Of a DNA stretch of 64,000 nucleotides, positions 12,396 through 24,256 are shown in pieces. The stretch spans positions 44,432,559-44,496,558 of the forward strand of contig CM053327.1 of the NCBI GenBank assembly GCA_028583605.1, given 5' to 3'. Position numbers and translations under genes: made by a program. Origin of the DNA: Dastarcus helophoroides. Taxonomy: Eukaryota; Arthropoda; Insecta; Coleoptera; Bothrideridae. The notes under the pieces were generated by a model. It did not search any database. It was not told the origin of the DNA and worked only from the letters and a program-made list of their open reading frames with translations. Position 1 is the stretch's first letter, and the number at the start of each line of letters is the position of its first letter.

Positions 12396-12659
12396 AAATA
12401 AATATTAGTAAATATTAAATTCCTTTCCGCATGAAACAAGCATCCAAACTACAAATAAGAAAAAAATCTGTCGAACTGACCTACGGCTTGACAGAATTTA
12501 TTTTCAAATGGTTCCAATATTCTGACTTGTTTACTAGTGCGACTTCGAGCTGTACTACATATCTCTTAGTTTTCACTTCTGTCGGCAGTCTCCAAGATTG
12601 TCTATTTTTTTTTCTCAAAATTTTGACCATTTCAGAATATTGATGGCTAATGTTTCTTA
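12396..12659. other. flank of a hAT copy, carrying a short dispersed motif
   Basis: Contains TTAGTTTTCACTTCTG then TCGGCAGTC at 12562-12588, a motif that also flanks the 51415-58327 hAT copy on both sides. Otherwise unassigned. Confidence 0.5.
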
Positions 12660-13787
12660 CAGTGGCGGCCGGCGTATAGGCACTGTGGAACTGTAGCACC
12701 CCCAATTTCGCTTAAGAGTTTTTTTTCTCCAAATTTTTCGAACGCTTTTCATTTCACAATTTTTTGTAGACATTTTAGATATTCTCTGATTTCTTTTTAT
12801 AGAAATTTTAGAAAAGTTACGACATTTAAAAACCTAATTTATTTTTCATTTTGATCAAAATCACATTTTTAAAAACTAATTTTTGTAAAAGTATTGAGGA
12901 AGAAAAAAAAATCGAATTTTTAGAGAAAAGTCGAAATTCAAGAAAATATCGATATTTCGAGAAAAAAAAGTCGAAATTTTGAGTTTAAAGTCGACATTTC
13001 GAGAAAAATGTCGATATTTTGAGAAAACTGTCGAAATTTCGATATTAAAGTCAACATTTCGGGAAAAAAGTCGAAATTTGAGAAAAACGTCGAAATTTCA
13101 AGAAAGAAGTCGAAATTTCGAAATATTTCGAGAAAAAAGTCGAAATTTAAGAAAAAAGTCGAGATTTTCAGAGAAAAAATCGAAATTTGCGAGAAAAGTC
13201 GAAATTTCGAGAAAAAAAGTCGAAATTTTGAATTTAAAATCGAAATATTGAAATTTCGATGTTAAGATCAAAATTTCGACAATAAAGTTAAAATTTTAAA
13301 AAAAAACAAAATTTCGAGAAAAAGGATCGAAATTTTGAGAAATAATCGAGATTGAGAAAATAGTCAAAATTTCAAGAAAAATGGCGAAATTTCAAAATAT
13401 TTCGAGAACAATAATCGAAATTTGAGAAAAAAGTCGAAATTTCGAGAAAAAAGTCAACATTTCGCGAAAAAAAAGCTGCAACTTTCAGAGAAAAGTCAAA
13501 ATTTCCAGAAGAGTTGAAATTTAAGAAAAAAGTCGAAATTTCGAAATATTTCGAGAAAAAAATCGAAATTTGGGAAAATGGTCGAGATTTCGAGAAAAAA
13601 GTCGAAATTTCGCGAAAAAAAGTCGAAATTTCGAGAAAAAAGTCGAAAATTCGAGACAGAAATCGAAGTTTGCGAGAAAAGTCGAAATTTCAAAAAAAAA
13701 GTTAATATTTTGAATTTAAAGTCGAAATCTTGAGAAAAATATCGAAATGTCGATATTAAGGTCAAAATTTCGAGAATCTTCACAATC

Positions 13788-14935
13788 TTTGTGATTAAAA
13801 CGTTTAGCATTTTCTCGAAATTTTGATTTTCTTTTTGTTATTTGATGATTTTGGCATTTTTCCAAATTTCTACTTTCGTTTAAAGACTTTTATTTGAAAC
13901 ATTCAACTTTTTTGACAATTTCGACTTCTTCAAAAACTTGATTTCTTCCAAAATTTCAATTTTTCTGAAATGTTTGATCTTTTTTTTCAGAATTTTCACT
14001 CTTTTTGAACATTTCGACTTACTACTACCAAAATTTCAATTTTTTCTAATTCTAACTTTTCCAAAATATTAAGTTTTATAAATTATTGTATTTAAATTGA
14101 TTTTGTTTTTTCAAAAATCTGGTTTCTCTCTGAAGATGACAGCTTGGCTGTCGAAACACGTTGGAGCAACCTTTGTTGTGTTTCAAGGGACAAGTTCTGT
14201 ATTTCAATTTTTAATTCTTCTACCTTTTTTTTCCAATCTCCACGATCTTTGTGTTCAAAACTTTTAGTATTTTCTCCAGATTTGGATTTTTTTTCGGTTT
14301 TTGAAGATTTCGACATTTTCTCAAATTTCTACTTCCGTATTAAGACTTTTATCTAAAACATTCGACTTTTTTGACAATTTCGACTTGTTTGAAAACATAA
14401 TTTTTTTCAAAATTTTAATTTTTTTGGAATGTTGGTACTTTTTTCAGAATTTCCACTTTTTTGGAATATTTCGACTTATTATTATCAAAATGTCGACTTT
14501 TTCACAATTCTAACTGATCCCAAATATTTAGTCTTATAAATTATTGTGTCTAAATTACTTTGATTTTGCTTTTTTATTAAATCTTCGACTTTTCTTTTTA
14601 ATCTCCACGAGTGTTCACAGCTTCTAATATTTTCCCAAAATGTTGATTTTTTTTGAAGATTTCGACGTTTTCCCAAATTTTGACTTTATATAAAGACTTT
14701 TATTTGAAACATTCGACTTTTTTTGACAATTTCGACTTATTTGAAAACAAATTTTTTGAAAATTTTCAATTTTTTGAAATAATTGATCTTTTCTTAAAAT
14801 TTCCACTTTTTTTGAACACTTCGATCGTCAAAATTTCAACTTTTTCTTGAAATTACGCCTTTTTTCATAACCTCGACTTTTTCCAAAATATTGACTTTTG
14901 TAAACTTTAAAATTTAAACAGAAATTCTAATAAAA
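13788..14935. repeat. three diverged tandem copies of about 363 bp
   Basis: The order CACRATCTTTGTG, TTTAGTATTTTCTC, ATTTCGACATTTTC, AAGACTTTTATTTGAAACATTC recurs from about 13788, 14242 and 14605. Copies 2 and 3 are 363 bp apart. Copies 1 and 2 are 455 bp apart because a family B monomer sits between them at 14127-14215. Confidence 0.75.
14127..14215 (+). mobile_element. family B monomer with hammerhead-like hairpin
   Basis: TCTCTCTGAAGATGACAGC, TTG, GCTGTCGAAACACGTTGGAGC is followed by AACCTTTGTTGTG and a shortened tail AAGGGACAAGTTCTGTATTT. The stem GACAGC/GCTGTC is perfect. The expected GTTTTTTAATCTTTCTTGGT segment is deleted. Confidence 0.8.
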
Positions 14936-14970
14936 AGGGCATAAATTTCGAGAAAAAAAGAGCCAGGAGT

Positions 14971-15549
14971 AATTGAAGATCTAGGTGTAAATTTAGCAAA
15001 ATAGACTGAAAGGAACAGCGTCTATTTTGAAATTTTCAGATCTGTGCTTCAATTACTTGAGAGTAAATTAAAGTTGAGATTATAATCTAACGGCATTTAT
15101 AGTAAATTAAATGTAATTTTCTCTATGATTGCACTAACTGCAGTTTACCATATTTTGGCAGCGATTTGGCGTTTAGTCGACCATTAACTGATTACGATTA
15201 CTGTAAATAACGATTTTGCTAATATGTACGCTATAATCAAGTCCATATATTGTATATGCGATTAAGTTGCTGATTTTGAAATTGACTTGAAAATTTGCAT
15301 AAAATGCACATAACTGAATTTGTTACCAAGAGCGCGTAATCTATACGAACATTTAAAATATTACGAATTTTGATTATTTCCATAGCGTCAGCCGACGTTG
15401 GAGATAATAAAAATAAATATTAACTTTTTAGTTACTACCGCTGTTTGTGAGCTTCGATGTTATCTTTATATTCAAATACCTACATCAAAATATTTATCGT
15501 TGCTTAAATCGACGAAATACGGTGCAATATTAAGCTTGGATTTACGCGA
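14971..15549. other. unassigned sequence
   Basis: AT-rich DNA of ordinary complexity between the truncated hAT copy and the 606-bp satellite. No coding or repeat signature seen. Confidence 0.4.
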
Positions 15550-18345
15550 ACATTTTCGATAACATTAGATAAGCAATATCGAATTCGTGATTGACATCCA
15601 CTAAATATTACATTTTTATTTGGCCATAAACATCTTTTGATTTTAAAGACGATACTAATAGTTATAAAGAAGTTTTATACGTAATCCGTGTCTGAGGAAA
15701 GAATCGCACGCCACTTATTTTAGTTATATAAGTTCATGGTCTATACCTGTTCACCCTGTATAGATAAAAATAATTTTAGAATACATCTTTGTAGAAAAAT
15801 ATTTTCATTATCCAAGAACAGCTACAGAGCTTTAATGCTACTGGTAGGCGCACATAATTATCTTACAGTCTCAGCCGTGGAGATGACGGTCATGTTTTTG
15901 TTATTTTTAGGGTCCTGGTGCGTTTCTGGTTGACTTCTTACATCCGCACCCGTGAAGTTGACGATCACGTTTCTGTTATTTTTAGGCTGCCACTGCGTTT
16001 TTGGTTTGCTTATAAAGCTTTTTTATCGCTCTGAAGAATTTTTGGATCAATTGTTTCTAATTTAGTTCTCTAAGTGTACCTCCTAAGATAAATAAAAAGA
16101 TGAATGTGTGGCATAACAATTTTTAGAGGTTTTTAAATATTTTTAACAAAATTTCGAATTTTCGATGACATTAGATAAGCAATATCGAATTCGTGATTGA
16201 CATCCACTAAATATTACATTTTTATTTGGCCATAAACATCTTTGGATTTTAAAGACGATACTAATGGTTATAAAGAAGTTTTATACGTAATCCATGTCTG
16301 AGGAAAGAATCGCACGCCACTTATTTTAATTATATATGTTCATGGTCTATACCTGTTCACCCTGTATAGATAAAAATAATTTTAGAATACATCTTTGTAG
16401 AAAAATATTTTCATTATCCAAGAACAGCTACAGAGCTTTAATGCTACTAATAGGCGCACGTAATTACCTTACAGTCTCAGCCGTGGAGATGACGGTCATG
16501 TTTTTGTTATTTTTAGGGTCCTAGTGCGTTTCTGGTTGGCTTCTTACATCCGCACCCGTGAAGTTGACGATTACGTTTCTGTTATTTTTAGGCTGCCACT
16601 GCGTTTTTGGTTTGCTTATAAAGCTTTTTTATCGCTCTGAAGAATTTTTGGATCAATTGTTCCTAATTTAGTTCTCTAAGTGTACCTCCTTAGATAAATA
16701 AAAAGATGAATGTGTGGCATAATAATTTTTAGAGGTTTTTAAATATTTTTAACAAAATTTCGAATTTTCGATGACATTAGATAAGCAATATCGAATTCGT
16801 GATTGACATCCACTAAATATTACATTTTAATTTGGCCATAAACATCTTTTGATTTTAAAGACGATACTAATGGTTATAAAAAAGTTTTATACGTAATCCA
16901 TGTCTGAGGAAAGAATCGCACGCCACTTATTTTAGTTATATATGTTCATGGTCTATACCTATTCACCCTGTATAGATAAAAATAATTTTAGAATACATCT
17001 TTGTAGTAAAATATTTTTATTATCGAAGAACAGCTACAGAGCTGTGCTACTGGTAGGCGCACGTAATTATCTTACAGTCTCAGCTGTGGAGATGACGGTC
17101 ATGTTTTTGTTATTTTTAGGGTCCTAATGCGTTTCTGGTTGGCTTCTTACATCCGCACCCGTGAAGTTGACGATTACGTTTCTGTTATTTTTAGGCTGCC
17201 ACTGCGTTTTTGGTTTGCTTATAAAGCTTTTTTATCGCTCTGAAGAATTTTTGGATCAATTGTTTCTAATTTAGTTCTCTAAGTGTACCTCCTTAGATAA
17301 ATAAAAAGATGAATGTGTGGCATAATAATTTTTAGAAGTTTTTAAATATTTTTAGCTAAATTTCGAATTTTCGATGACATTAGATAAGCAATATCGAATT
17401 CGTGATTGACATCCACTAAATATTACATTTTTATTTGGCCATAAACATCTTTTGATGTTAAAGACGATACTTATGGTAATAAAGATGTTTTATATGTAAT
17501 CCATGTCTGAGGAAAGAATCGCACGCCACTTATTTAAGTTATATATGTTCATGGTCTATACCTGTTCATCCTGTATAGATAAAAATCATTTTAGAATACA
17601 TCTTTGTAGAAAAATAATTTTATTATCCAAGAACAGCTACAGAGCTTTAATGCTACTGGTAGGATGCACGTAATTATCTTACAATCTCAGCTGTGGAGAT
17701 GACGGTCATGTTTTTGTTATTTTTAGGGTCCTAGTGCGTTTCTGGTTGGCTTCTTACATCCGCACCCGTGAAGTTGACGATTACGTTTCTGTTATTTTTA
17801 GGCTGCCACTGCGTTTTTGGTTTGCTTATAAAGCTTTTTTATCGCTCTGAAGAATTTTTGGATCAATTGTTCCTAATTCAGTTCTCTAAGTGTACCTCCT
17901 CAGATAAATAAAAAGATGAATGTGTGGCATAATAATTTTTAGAAGTTTCTAAATATTTTTAGCTAAATTTCGAATTTTCGATGACATTAGATAAGCAATA
18001 TCGAATTCGTGATTGACATCCACTAAATATTACATTTTTATTTGGCCATAAACATCTTTGGATTTTAAAGACGATACTAATGGTTATAAAGAAGTTTTAT
18101 ACGTAATCCATGTCTGAGGAAAGAATCGCACGCCACTTATTTTAGTTATATATGTTCATGGTCTATACCTATTCACCCTGTACAGATAAAAATAATTTTA
18201 GAATACATCTTTGTAGAAAAATATTTTTATTATCCAAGAACAGCTACAGAGCTTTAATGCTACTGGTAGGCGCACGTAATTATCTTACAGTCTCAGCCGT
18301 GGAGATGACGATCACGTTTCTGTTATTTTTAGGCTGCTACTGCGT
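15550..18345. repeat. 606-bp satellite array, about 4.6 copies
   Basis: CATTAGATAAGCAATATCG recurs at 15563, 16169, 16775, 17378 and 17985 (spacings 606, 606, 603, 607). Copies are highly similar. Each unit holds two diverged subrepeats of about 72 bp (GTGGAGATGACGGTCATGTT... and GTGAAGTTGACGATYACGTT..., both followed by GTTATTTTTAGG). In the fifth copy they are fused with loss of the sequence between, and the array ends there. Each unit carries an open frame of about 62 codons (15736-15933, 16336-16524, 16942-17127, 18152-18427). It is frameshifted in the fourth copy, so a protein role is doubtful. Confidence 0.95.
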
Positions 18346-18729
18346 ATATCTTAGATCTAATCCGTCTAGAACTAATAAGCTTTCTGGCAACGCAATTCGC
18401 CGTATCGAGTTCGAGTGCCTGGTTTAGCAACGAATATAATGAGTGTGTATCACATTATTTTTATTAAATTTAATTACTTGAATTTCCACAAAAAACGGAT
18501 GTCATTATGTGCGTCAATTTACAACAGATAAAAATTGTCACTATCGTAGCAACGACATGATATTTCACGGGTTCCAATAAACAAATCTAAAAAATGATAA
18601 CAATATATGATTTAAAGTACTATAAAGTGAATAAATACATCCTTTTTTTTTTGTTGCTGTTACATGTTACGAATTTCACAAATAAACTAAAAAATTATCA
18701 TATCTGATCACATAATAATACTATGTGAC
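18346..18729. other. unassigned sequence
   Basis: AT-rich, ordinary complexity. Nothing recognised. Confidence 0.4.
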
Positions 18730-19018
18730 CAGTGGCGTGTTCCCCATGGAAGCTAAGGAAGCACAACTTCCCTTGCAGAAAATGATAGGCTGCACAGTTT
18801 TTATTTTAAAAGGAAGGAGGAACAAAAGTTAAGAGACCGCCATTCGTACCCCAATTGTTGCATTGGTACCCCCCTTTTCAAAACTTATTTTATAGCTATT
18901 TTCCCGAGTCCTTTCGTTTTACGGATTAGTGCGATGTTCGTCGGAACCAAAAACGATTTGTCCCTCCGAGGATGGTAAGCATAGACGTCATATACGACAA
19001 CACGCTAAAATCGCAAAC
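18730..19018 (+). mobile_element. possible hAT-type left end (CAGTGGCGTGTT)
   Basis: CAGTGGCGTGTTCCCCATGG is a hAT-style terminus, distinct from the CAGTGGCGGC family. It is followed by G+C-rich subterminal sequence. A matching right end and an 8-bp duplication of the left flank TATGTGAC were not found. The block ends where a partial 606-bp unit resumes at 19019, so it probably represents a truncated insertion in a satellite remnant. Confidence 0.35.
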
Positions 19019-19205
19019 CACGAAAGGTAGACTCACGTGATTATCTTACAGTCTCAGTCGTGAAGATGACGGTCATGTTTTTGTTATTTTTAGGGTCCTA
19101 GTGCGTTTCTGGTTAGCTTGTTACATCCGCATCCGTGAGGTTGACGATTATATTTCTGTTATTTTTAGGCTGCTACTGCGTTTTTGACTTACTTGTAAAG
19201 CTGCA
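19019..19205. repeat. detached partial 606-bp satellite unit
   Basis: Matches the part of the 606-bp unit with both 72-bp subrepeats (GATTATCTTACAGTCTCAG through GCTGCTACTGCGTTTTTG), more diverged than the main array. Confidence 0.85.
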
Positions 19206-20125
19206 GTTCAATTTTTTGAGGCAGAATTAATTTTAGTTTCACCTTTTCGGGAAGACCCAAGTATGGACTTAATCAAAACCTGTCTAATTGATATGTACTA
19301 CATATTAAGGAAGATAAAATTAAACTCTTCATCTCTAATACATAATAGATAGAACTTAGATCATAGCATGTCCAAATACACACAACTGTTAATAATTTTC
19401 AAGGCGCCTCATTATAATTCTAAGTATTCGTGTTATGCATGTAATATCTGCAGACTTCATAATAGCACTCAAACTCTTAGATAACGATGATTTATTGACA
19501 AATTTTTACAATTATCAAAGTCAATAATTTTTTATTGTTGCTTTAATTTCGTTTTCGACAAAAACACTTATAACAAATATAGAATAAATATCTCATTAAA
19601 GATATGTTAATTAAACCTGAACCTGATAAACCTGCACAACGATGACCGATTACGAATAATTTCGAGACAGTTCATGCAATAATTGTGCTGCTTCTAAACA
19701 TCGATAGATGTGAAGCGAGTATTTTAGAACTGAGGTCAAGTTTTTTTTTTAATGTATTTTATATACTGTTATAAACATGATTACTTTCGCAAGGCGTCTG
19801 ATCAATTATTATTAATTTATCAGAAATGAACTTGGTCAAATTTTGTTGAATTAGTAGTTAACATCTTATGGGTAAACCTCAATCAAGAATATTTTTCGTC
19901 TTCAAAGATCATTCATGGGTTAAAAACATTTTTCTTTCAAAAGTTTGTGAACCTAAAAATTTACCTATCTTTTTATATAAAAACCCGCTCAGCAATAAAT
20001 TCTCTTAAAGAGCTCTTAAGTCAACATTTTTTAATCTGAGACATCGGGTAAATATTGTCAGAAAGTTAACATTATGTTAACATAAAGATTTCTGATGCTA
20101 AAGACATCTATCAAAATTATCTTAC
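19206..20125. other. unassigned sequence
   Basis: AT-rich, ordinary complexity. At 20060-20080 there is a GTTAACATTATGTTAAC palindrome next to the following repeat. No genes seen. Confidence 0.4.
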
Positions 20126-20450
20126 AGGTATCTGTTAGATGTTGGTAATCTGACGACTAAGAAAAGTTATCTAAATGTTAACATTTCTGTGGCTCTTAAA
20201 GTTATCGCTATAATGATGTCTTTAAGATATCTTTCAATCTGTTAGATGTCCGTAATCTGACGACTAAGAAAATTTATCTAAATGTTAACCTGTCTGTGGC
20301 TCTTAAAGTTATCTCTGTAATGATATCTTTAAGATATCTTTCAATCTGTTAGATGTCCGTAATCTGACGACTAAGAAAAGTTATCTAAATGTTAACATTT
20401 CTGTGGCTCTTAAAGTTATCGCTATAATGATATCTTTAAGATATCTTGCT
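20126..20450. repeat. 107-bp tandem repeat, three copies
   Basis: GTTAGATGT recurs at 20134, 20241 and 20348 (107 bp each), followed by GTAATCTGACGACTAAGAAA, TTATCTAAATGTTAAC and GTGGCTCTTAAAGTTATC. Each unit ends in the palindromic stretch ATATCTTTAAGATAT. Confidence 0.9.
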
Positions 20451-20720
20451 GATTAAGATGCTGTACGGGAATGGAAACTGACTGATATATATCAACGCAC
20501 ACCCCAAACTGCAAACTCAAGAAACTCGAAATTTTGCCTAGAAGTTCTTTTTGTAATGTAGGCACAAGCTAAGAAGGGATTTTTGAAAATTCGATCTCTA
20601 AAGGTATCTACAGGGGCGTTAAAAGTACGCTCTGACGTCTGTCAGTGTGACAAACTTCGGTGTCCAAATTCGAGTGGACAAACAGCAAATTAATATTTTT
20701 GACAGTACGTTGACAGTGGT
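20451..20720. other. unassigned sequence
   Basis: Ordinary-complexity DNA. Nothing recognised. Confidence 0.35.
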
Positions 20721-21190
20721 TTGCAATTTTTAAAAAAAGTTTTAAAAAAGTCAAAATTTTGATAAAAAAAATTAAAATTTGCAAATAACATCGGAATTAT
20801 AGAAAAATTTATTTAAAAAAACTCGACACTTTGATTTTTCCAGAGACACTGAAATTTTGAATTAAAGAAATTGAAATGAAATGTCTGAAATTTCAAATTA
20901 AAGAAATTGACATGTTTAAAAAGTTAAATTTTCCGAAAAGATGAACTGTTGGATACGTCGAATATCAGTAAAAAGAATCGAAATTTCCAGTAAAGTGAAG
21001 TGGGCAAAATTTTGAAAAAAAAAGTTGAAATTTTCGAAAAAGTCGAAAGTTTTAAAAGAGGCGAAATTTTAAAAGTAGAAATTTTAAATGTCGACACTTT
21101 GAAAAATACTAAATTTAAAAAGGCAGATATTTCTAAAGAAGCGACATTTAAAAAATCGATTTATTTAAACAAATTGAATAAAGCAATGGC
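20721..21190. repeat. degenerate TCGAAATTT-type low-complexity tract
   Basis: Irregular alternation of GAAATTT, AAAGTCGAAA and AAATTTTGAAAA, the same filler found inside the hAT-family elements. The 67-codon Lys/Ile-rich frame at 21000-21203 is compositional. Confidence 0.7.
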
Positions 21191-21334
21191 TGTGAAATAC
21201 TAATTGAGATCGGGTGACATATCAACGAGTTAGATGATAAAAGGTTACACTCCCAATATTTTTTCTGTTAATTACAGCATTTTTCAAAATAAGGTATAAA
21301 AAATATAGCACACTTGAAAAAAATATAACATTTT

Positions 21335-21670
21335 GCTGTTGTGTTGTTGACATTTCCAACTCTTACTTCGTGGAATTCTTTAATATTCATGACTATTAAA
21401 TTTTATTAACGATTCAAAAGCAACAGATATTCAAAAATTCCAAAATGTTTTGATAAATATTTGCTAACACCGGACCAGGTGGAAATTTTAAATATCTGTT
21501 GCTACAGTTTCTCTCTGAAGATGACAACTTTGCTGTCGAAACGGGTTAGAGCAAACCTTTGTTGTGTTTTTTAATCATTCTTGGTTTCAGGGGACAAGTT
21601 GTGTATTTTAATTTTTTAATCGTTAATAAATTTTAATAGTTATGAATGTTGTGTTGTCAATTTTTTTTTA
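21335..21670. repeat. inverted repeat enclosing a family B monomer
   Basis: The left arm (TGTTGTTGACATTTCC then ATTCATGACTATTAAATTTT, ATTAACGATT, 21340-21415) is partly the reverse complement of the right arm (AATCGTTAATAAATTTTAAT, AGTTATGAATGTTGTG, 21627-21660). Between them AGCAACAGATATTC (21419) pairs with GAATATCTGTTGCT-like sequence at about 21490. Directly after this (21508-21636) stands a family B monomer. Confidence 0.6.
21508..21636 (+). mobile_element. family B monomer
   Basis: TCTCTCTGAAGATGACAAC, TTT, GCTGTCGAAACGGGTTAGAGC, then GTTGTGTTTTTTAATC and TTTCAGGGGACAAGTTGTG. Stem II has one mismatch and stem III is altered (ACGGGT). Confidence 0.8.
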
Positions 21671-21689
21671 ACTCAGCTTCCGATAGAAA

Positions 21690-24250
21690 ATGAATATTAT
21701 TTGGTAAATTCCAACTCTTTTCTAAAGATTTCGACCTTTTTCTCGCGATTTCGATTTTTTCCTACTTCGTAATATTTTTAAAAATGTTTGCTAACTCATA
21801 ATGTCGACTTTTTTCCGAAAGGCTGGAAATTTTGACTTGACTTTTTTGCATTTCTTGGAAATTTATAGTGATGCACAAAACAAGATATTTTGTCTTGCTC
21901 TCTATCTTCTTGTCTTGTCTTGCTGAACAAGACAAGAAGTTGGTTTACCCCTGCCTTGCCAATTTCCTGCTGGTTTGATTCTTGTCTTGTTAGCAAGAGT
22001 GTTGCATTTTCTCGTTCTTGGGTCGTTTATAAAAATTTTGAGAAATGAATGAATTTCGAGAGAAAATTGAGACAGACTTTGAATTAAAACAGAAATTTCA
22101 AAAGAATGTCGAGGAAAAAATTCGATTTTAAGAGTTTTTGTATCGTTTACGAAAATTTTGAAAAATGTACGAATTTCGAGAGAAAATTGAGATGCCCAGA
22201 GAGAGACAGGAAATTTCAAAAAAAATTCGAGGAAAAATTTGATTTTAAGAGTACTTGTGTCGTTTATGAAAATTTTAAGAAATCAATGAATTTCGAGAGA
22301 AAATTGAGATTTCCAGAGACAGACTTTGAGTTAAAATCGAAATTTCAAAAGAATTTCGAGGAGAACATTCGATTTTAAGAGTTCTTGTGTGGTTTATAAA
22401 AATTCTGAACAATTTCGAGAGAAAATTGAGATTTCCAGAAACAGACTTGGAGATAAAGTCGAAATTTCAAAAGAATTTCGAGAAAAAAATTGAATTTTCA
22501 GAAACAAAAAAGCCACATGAAATTTTGAGGAAATGACTGAAAGTTTCAAATAAAAAAAAAAGACAAAAATTCCCAACTCAAGTTTCGTTAAAATTTCGAA
22601 GGAAGATCGAATTAGGAGAAAATTTCGTAATTTCAAAAAAATAGTAAACATTTTTCGAGTTTTTACTTTGATTTTTTACCAAAATTCCTACTTTACGTTT
22701 ACAGTTCTTACTAGTCCTTAAAAGTTCGATTGCAGACTGAACATTTCAAAAAAATTTAAGGGATCTTCGAAATTTGGAAATTTTGTCATTCCTCTTGTTT
22801 CGGTTTTGAGATTAGGTTTCTAATTTGGAATTTTTTCGACTTTTTTTATACTTTCCAGTTTATTCTTTTTCTGAACATTTAGTTTACACGCGAATCGATT
22901 TTATTTCACTTTTTTAAGTTTTTGTCTTTAAAAGTTTCTCTTTTCTTTAAAAACTTTAGTGTAAATGCTACTTTCAGAGCTGTACGTGAGATGTATACGA
23001 CTCCCTCTAAAAATTTAATATCTTCATTATTACAGAATTTTTTTTCAAAAACTTGTTAAGCGTTTAATATAAATATTTAAAAAAAAAATGACGCTGTGTA
23101 TAAAAAAAATTCGAAATTTGGAAGACAACTCGATATTTAGAAAAATTAGATAAAATGGAAGCAAATAGGAAAAAGCTTTGTTCGAAATTTTAAGAAAAAG
23201 TTTGACATTCGAGAATAAAGTTGAATTTAGGTAAAATTCTAAACAAAATTCTTTTTTTTGTGAAAACATTTCCTGTAAAAATTTCTTTGGGAAGCAAAGC
23301 AAAAATGGAAAGTAGAAACCCGTTACTTTAAAATGAAAAAGTTATGAAATAGAAAATTAAAAAAATTCGAAATTAATTCCAAAATTAAAGGAAAAAAGTA
23401 GAAATCTGCAGAAAACAGGATCTCAAAATTTCGAGATAAGTTAATCACTTTAAGATTAAAGTGGAAACTGAGAAATTTAATTTTGAAATTAACAAGAAAA
23501 ATCTAAACAGAAAAATTTTAAATAAAATTGAAAAGGACAAAATTTTATAAAATGTTGCCAAAATGTAAAGCAAAAAAGGTGGAGAGTAAATATTAAATAT
23601 CGAAAAGAAAAGAAGAAGAAGAAAAGAGGAGCTTGACTGTGAATTTTTACAATTAAAACTTAAAAAAAAAATGAAAGCCTAGATACAACATTTTCATAAT
23701 AAATTTGGAGTTTATGAAAATCAGAAAAAACCCAAACGAGTCATTTTTTTGAAATAAAGTTTTCTCTGGAAATTTTCATTTTTTTTTTTCAAATTATTTA
23801 GTTTACTTACCAAGTTACTACTACTACTACTTACTTACTTTAGTTTCTTACTATTTTCGAGACTAAACTTCGAAAAAAACCCAAATTCAAAACATGTTTT
23901 TGAATATTGGATTCATAAATAAATAAATTTTGAGCAATTCGGCAATATTTATAGAAGAAGTGAAAATTTCAAGTTTAACATTGAAATCCCGGGAATAAAG
24001 TGATGTAAATAGGAGAAAAATTTTGAATCTGTAAAAAAGAAACCAGAATCAAATATGTCCTGATTTCGTTATCAAAATTTCAACTTTGTATAAAAATTGA
24101 TATTTACTTACGCTTTCACTTTTTATTATTTTGAAAATTTAAAGAATCAGGTCAAGATTTTGAAAAAAAGCCTCCCAATTCAAAAAGTCAGAATTGAGGA
24201 CAATATTCAAATTCGAAATGTTCTGAATAAGGTTTTATTTCTACATGGAA
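21690..24250. repeat. degenerate TCGAAATTT-type low-complexity region
   Basis: More than 2 kb of the same filler in both polarities, with small islands: CTTGTCTTGTCTTGC and its inverse (21890-21990), a GAA-rich run (23605-23625) and a TACTACTACTACTTACTTAC microsatellite (23815-23835). No coding signal. Confidence 0.7.
22005..22500. repeat. tandem repeat of about 117-130 bp, four copies
   Basis: GTCGTTTATRAAAATTTT-like starts lie at 22022, 22142, 22259 and 22389, each followed by AATTTCGAGAGAAAATTGAG and later GAAATTTCAAAAGAATTTCG and TCGATTTTAAGAGT. Copies differ by indels. Confidence 0.8.
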
Positions 24251-24256
24251 TTTGAA

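Larger units (their letters stand above)
12660..14970 (+). mobile_element. hAT-family copy: left end present, right end missing
   Basis: Begins CAGTGGCGGCCGGCGTATAG, then GCACTGTGGAACTG and AGCACCCCCAATTTCGCT, the same left end as 2020 and (reversed) 58327. The following 200 bp also match (TTCTCTGATTTCTTTTTATA, CATTTAAAAACCTAATTTAT, TTTTGATCAAAATCACA). The interior is a degenerate repeat of about 20 bp (TCGAAATTTCGAGAAAAA) up to about 13790, where the orientation flips to TTTTTCGAAATTTTGAC. No right terminal repeat or duplication of the left flank GTTTCTTA is found. The family-like sequence simply stops near 14970. Confidence 0.75.

Noticed and set aside
8913..12401. Open frames of 438-1109 codons on both strands (KYKIQNT- or YFVFCIL-type repeats)
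   Set aside because: Direct translation of a 7-bp satellite without stop codons. Frames are open on both strands and simply shift through the same heptapeptide.
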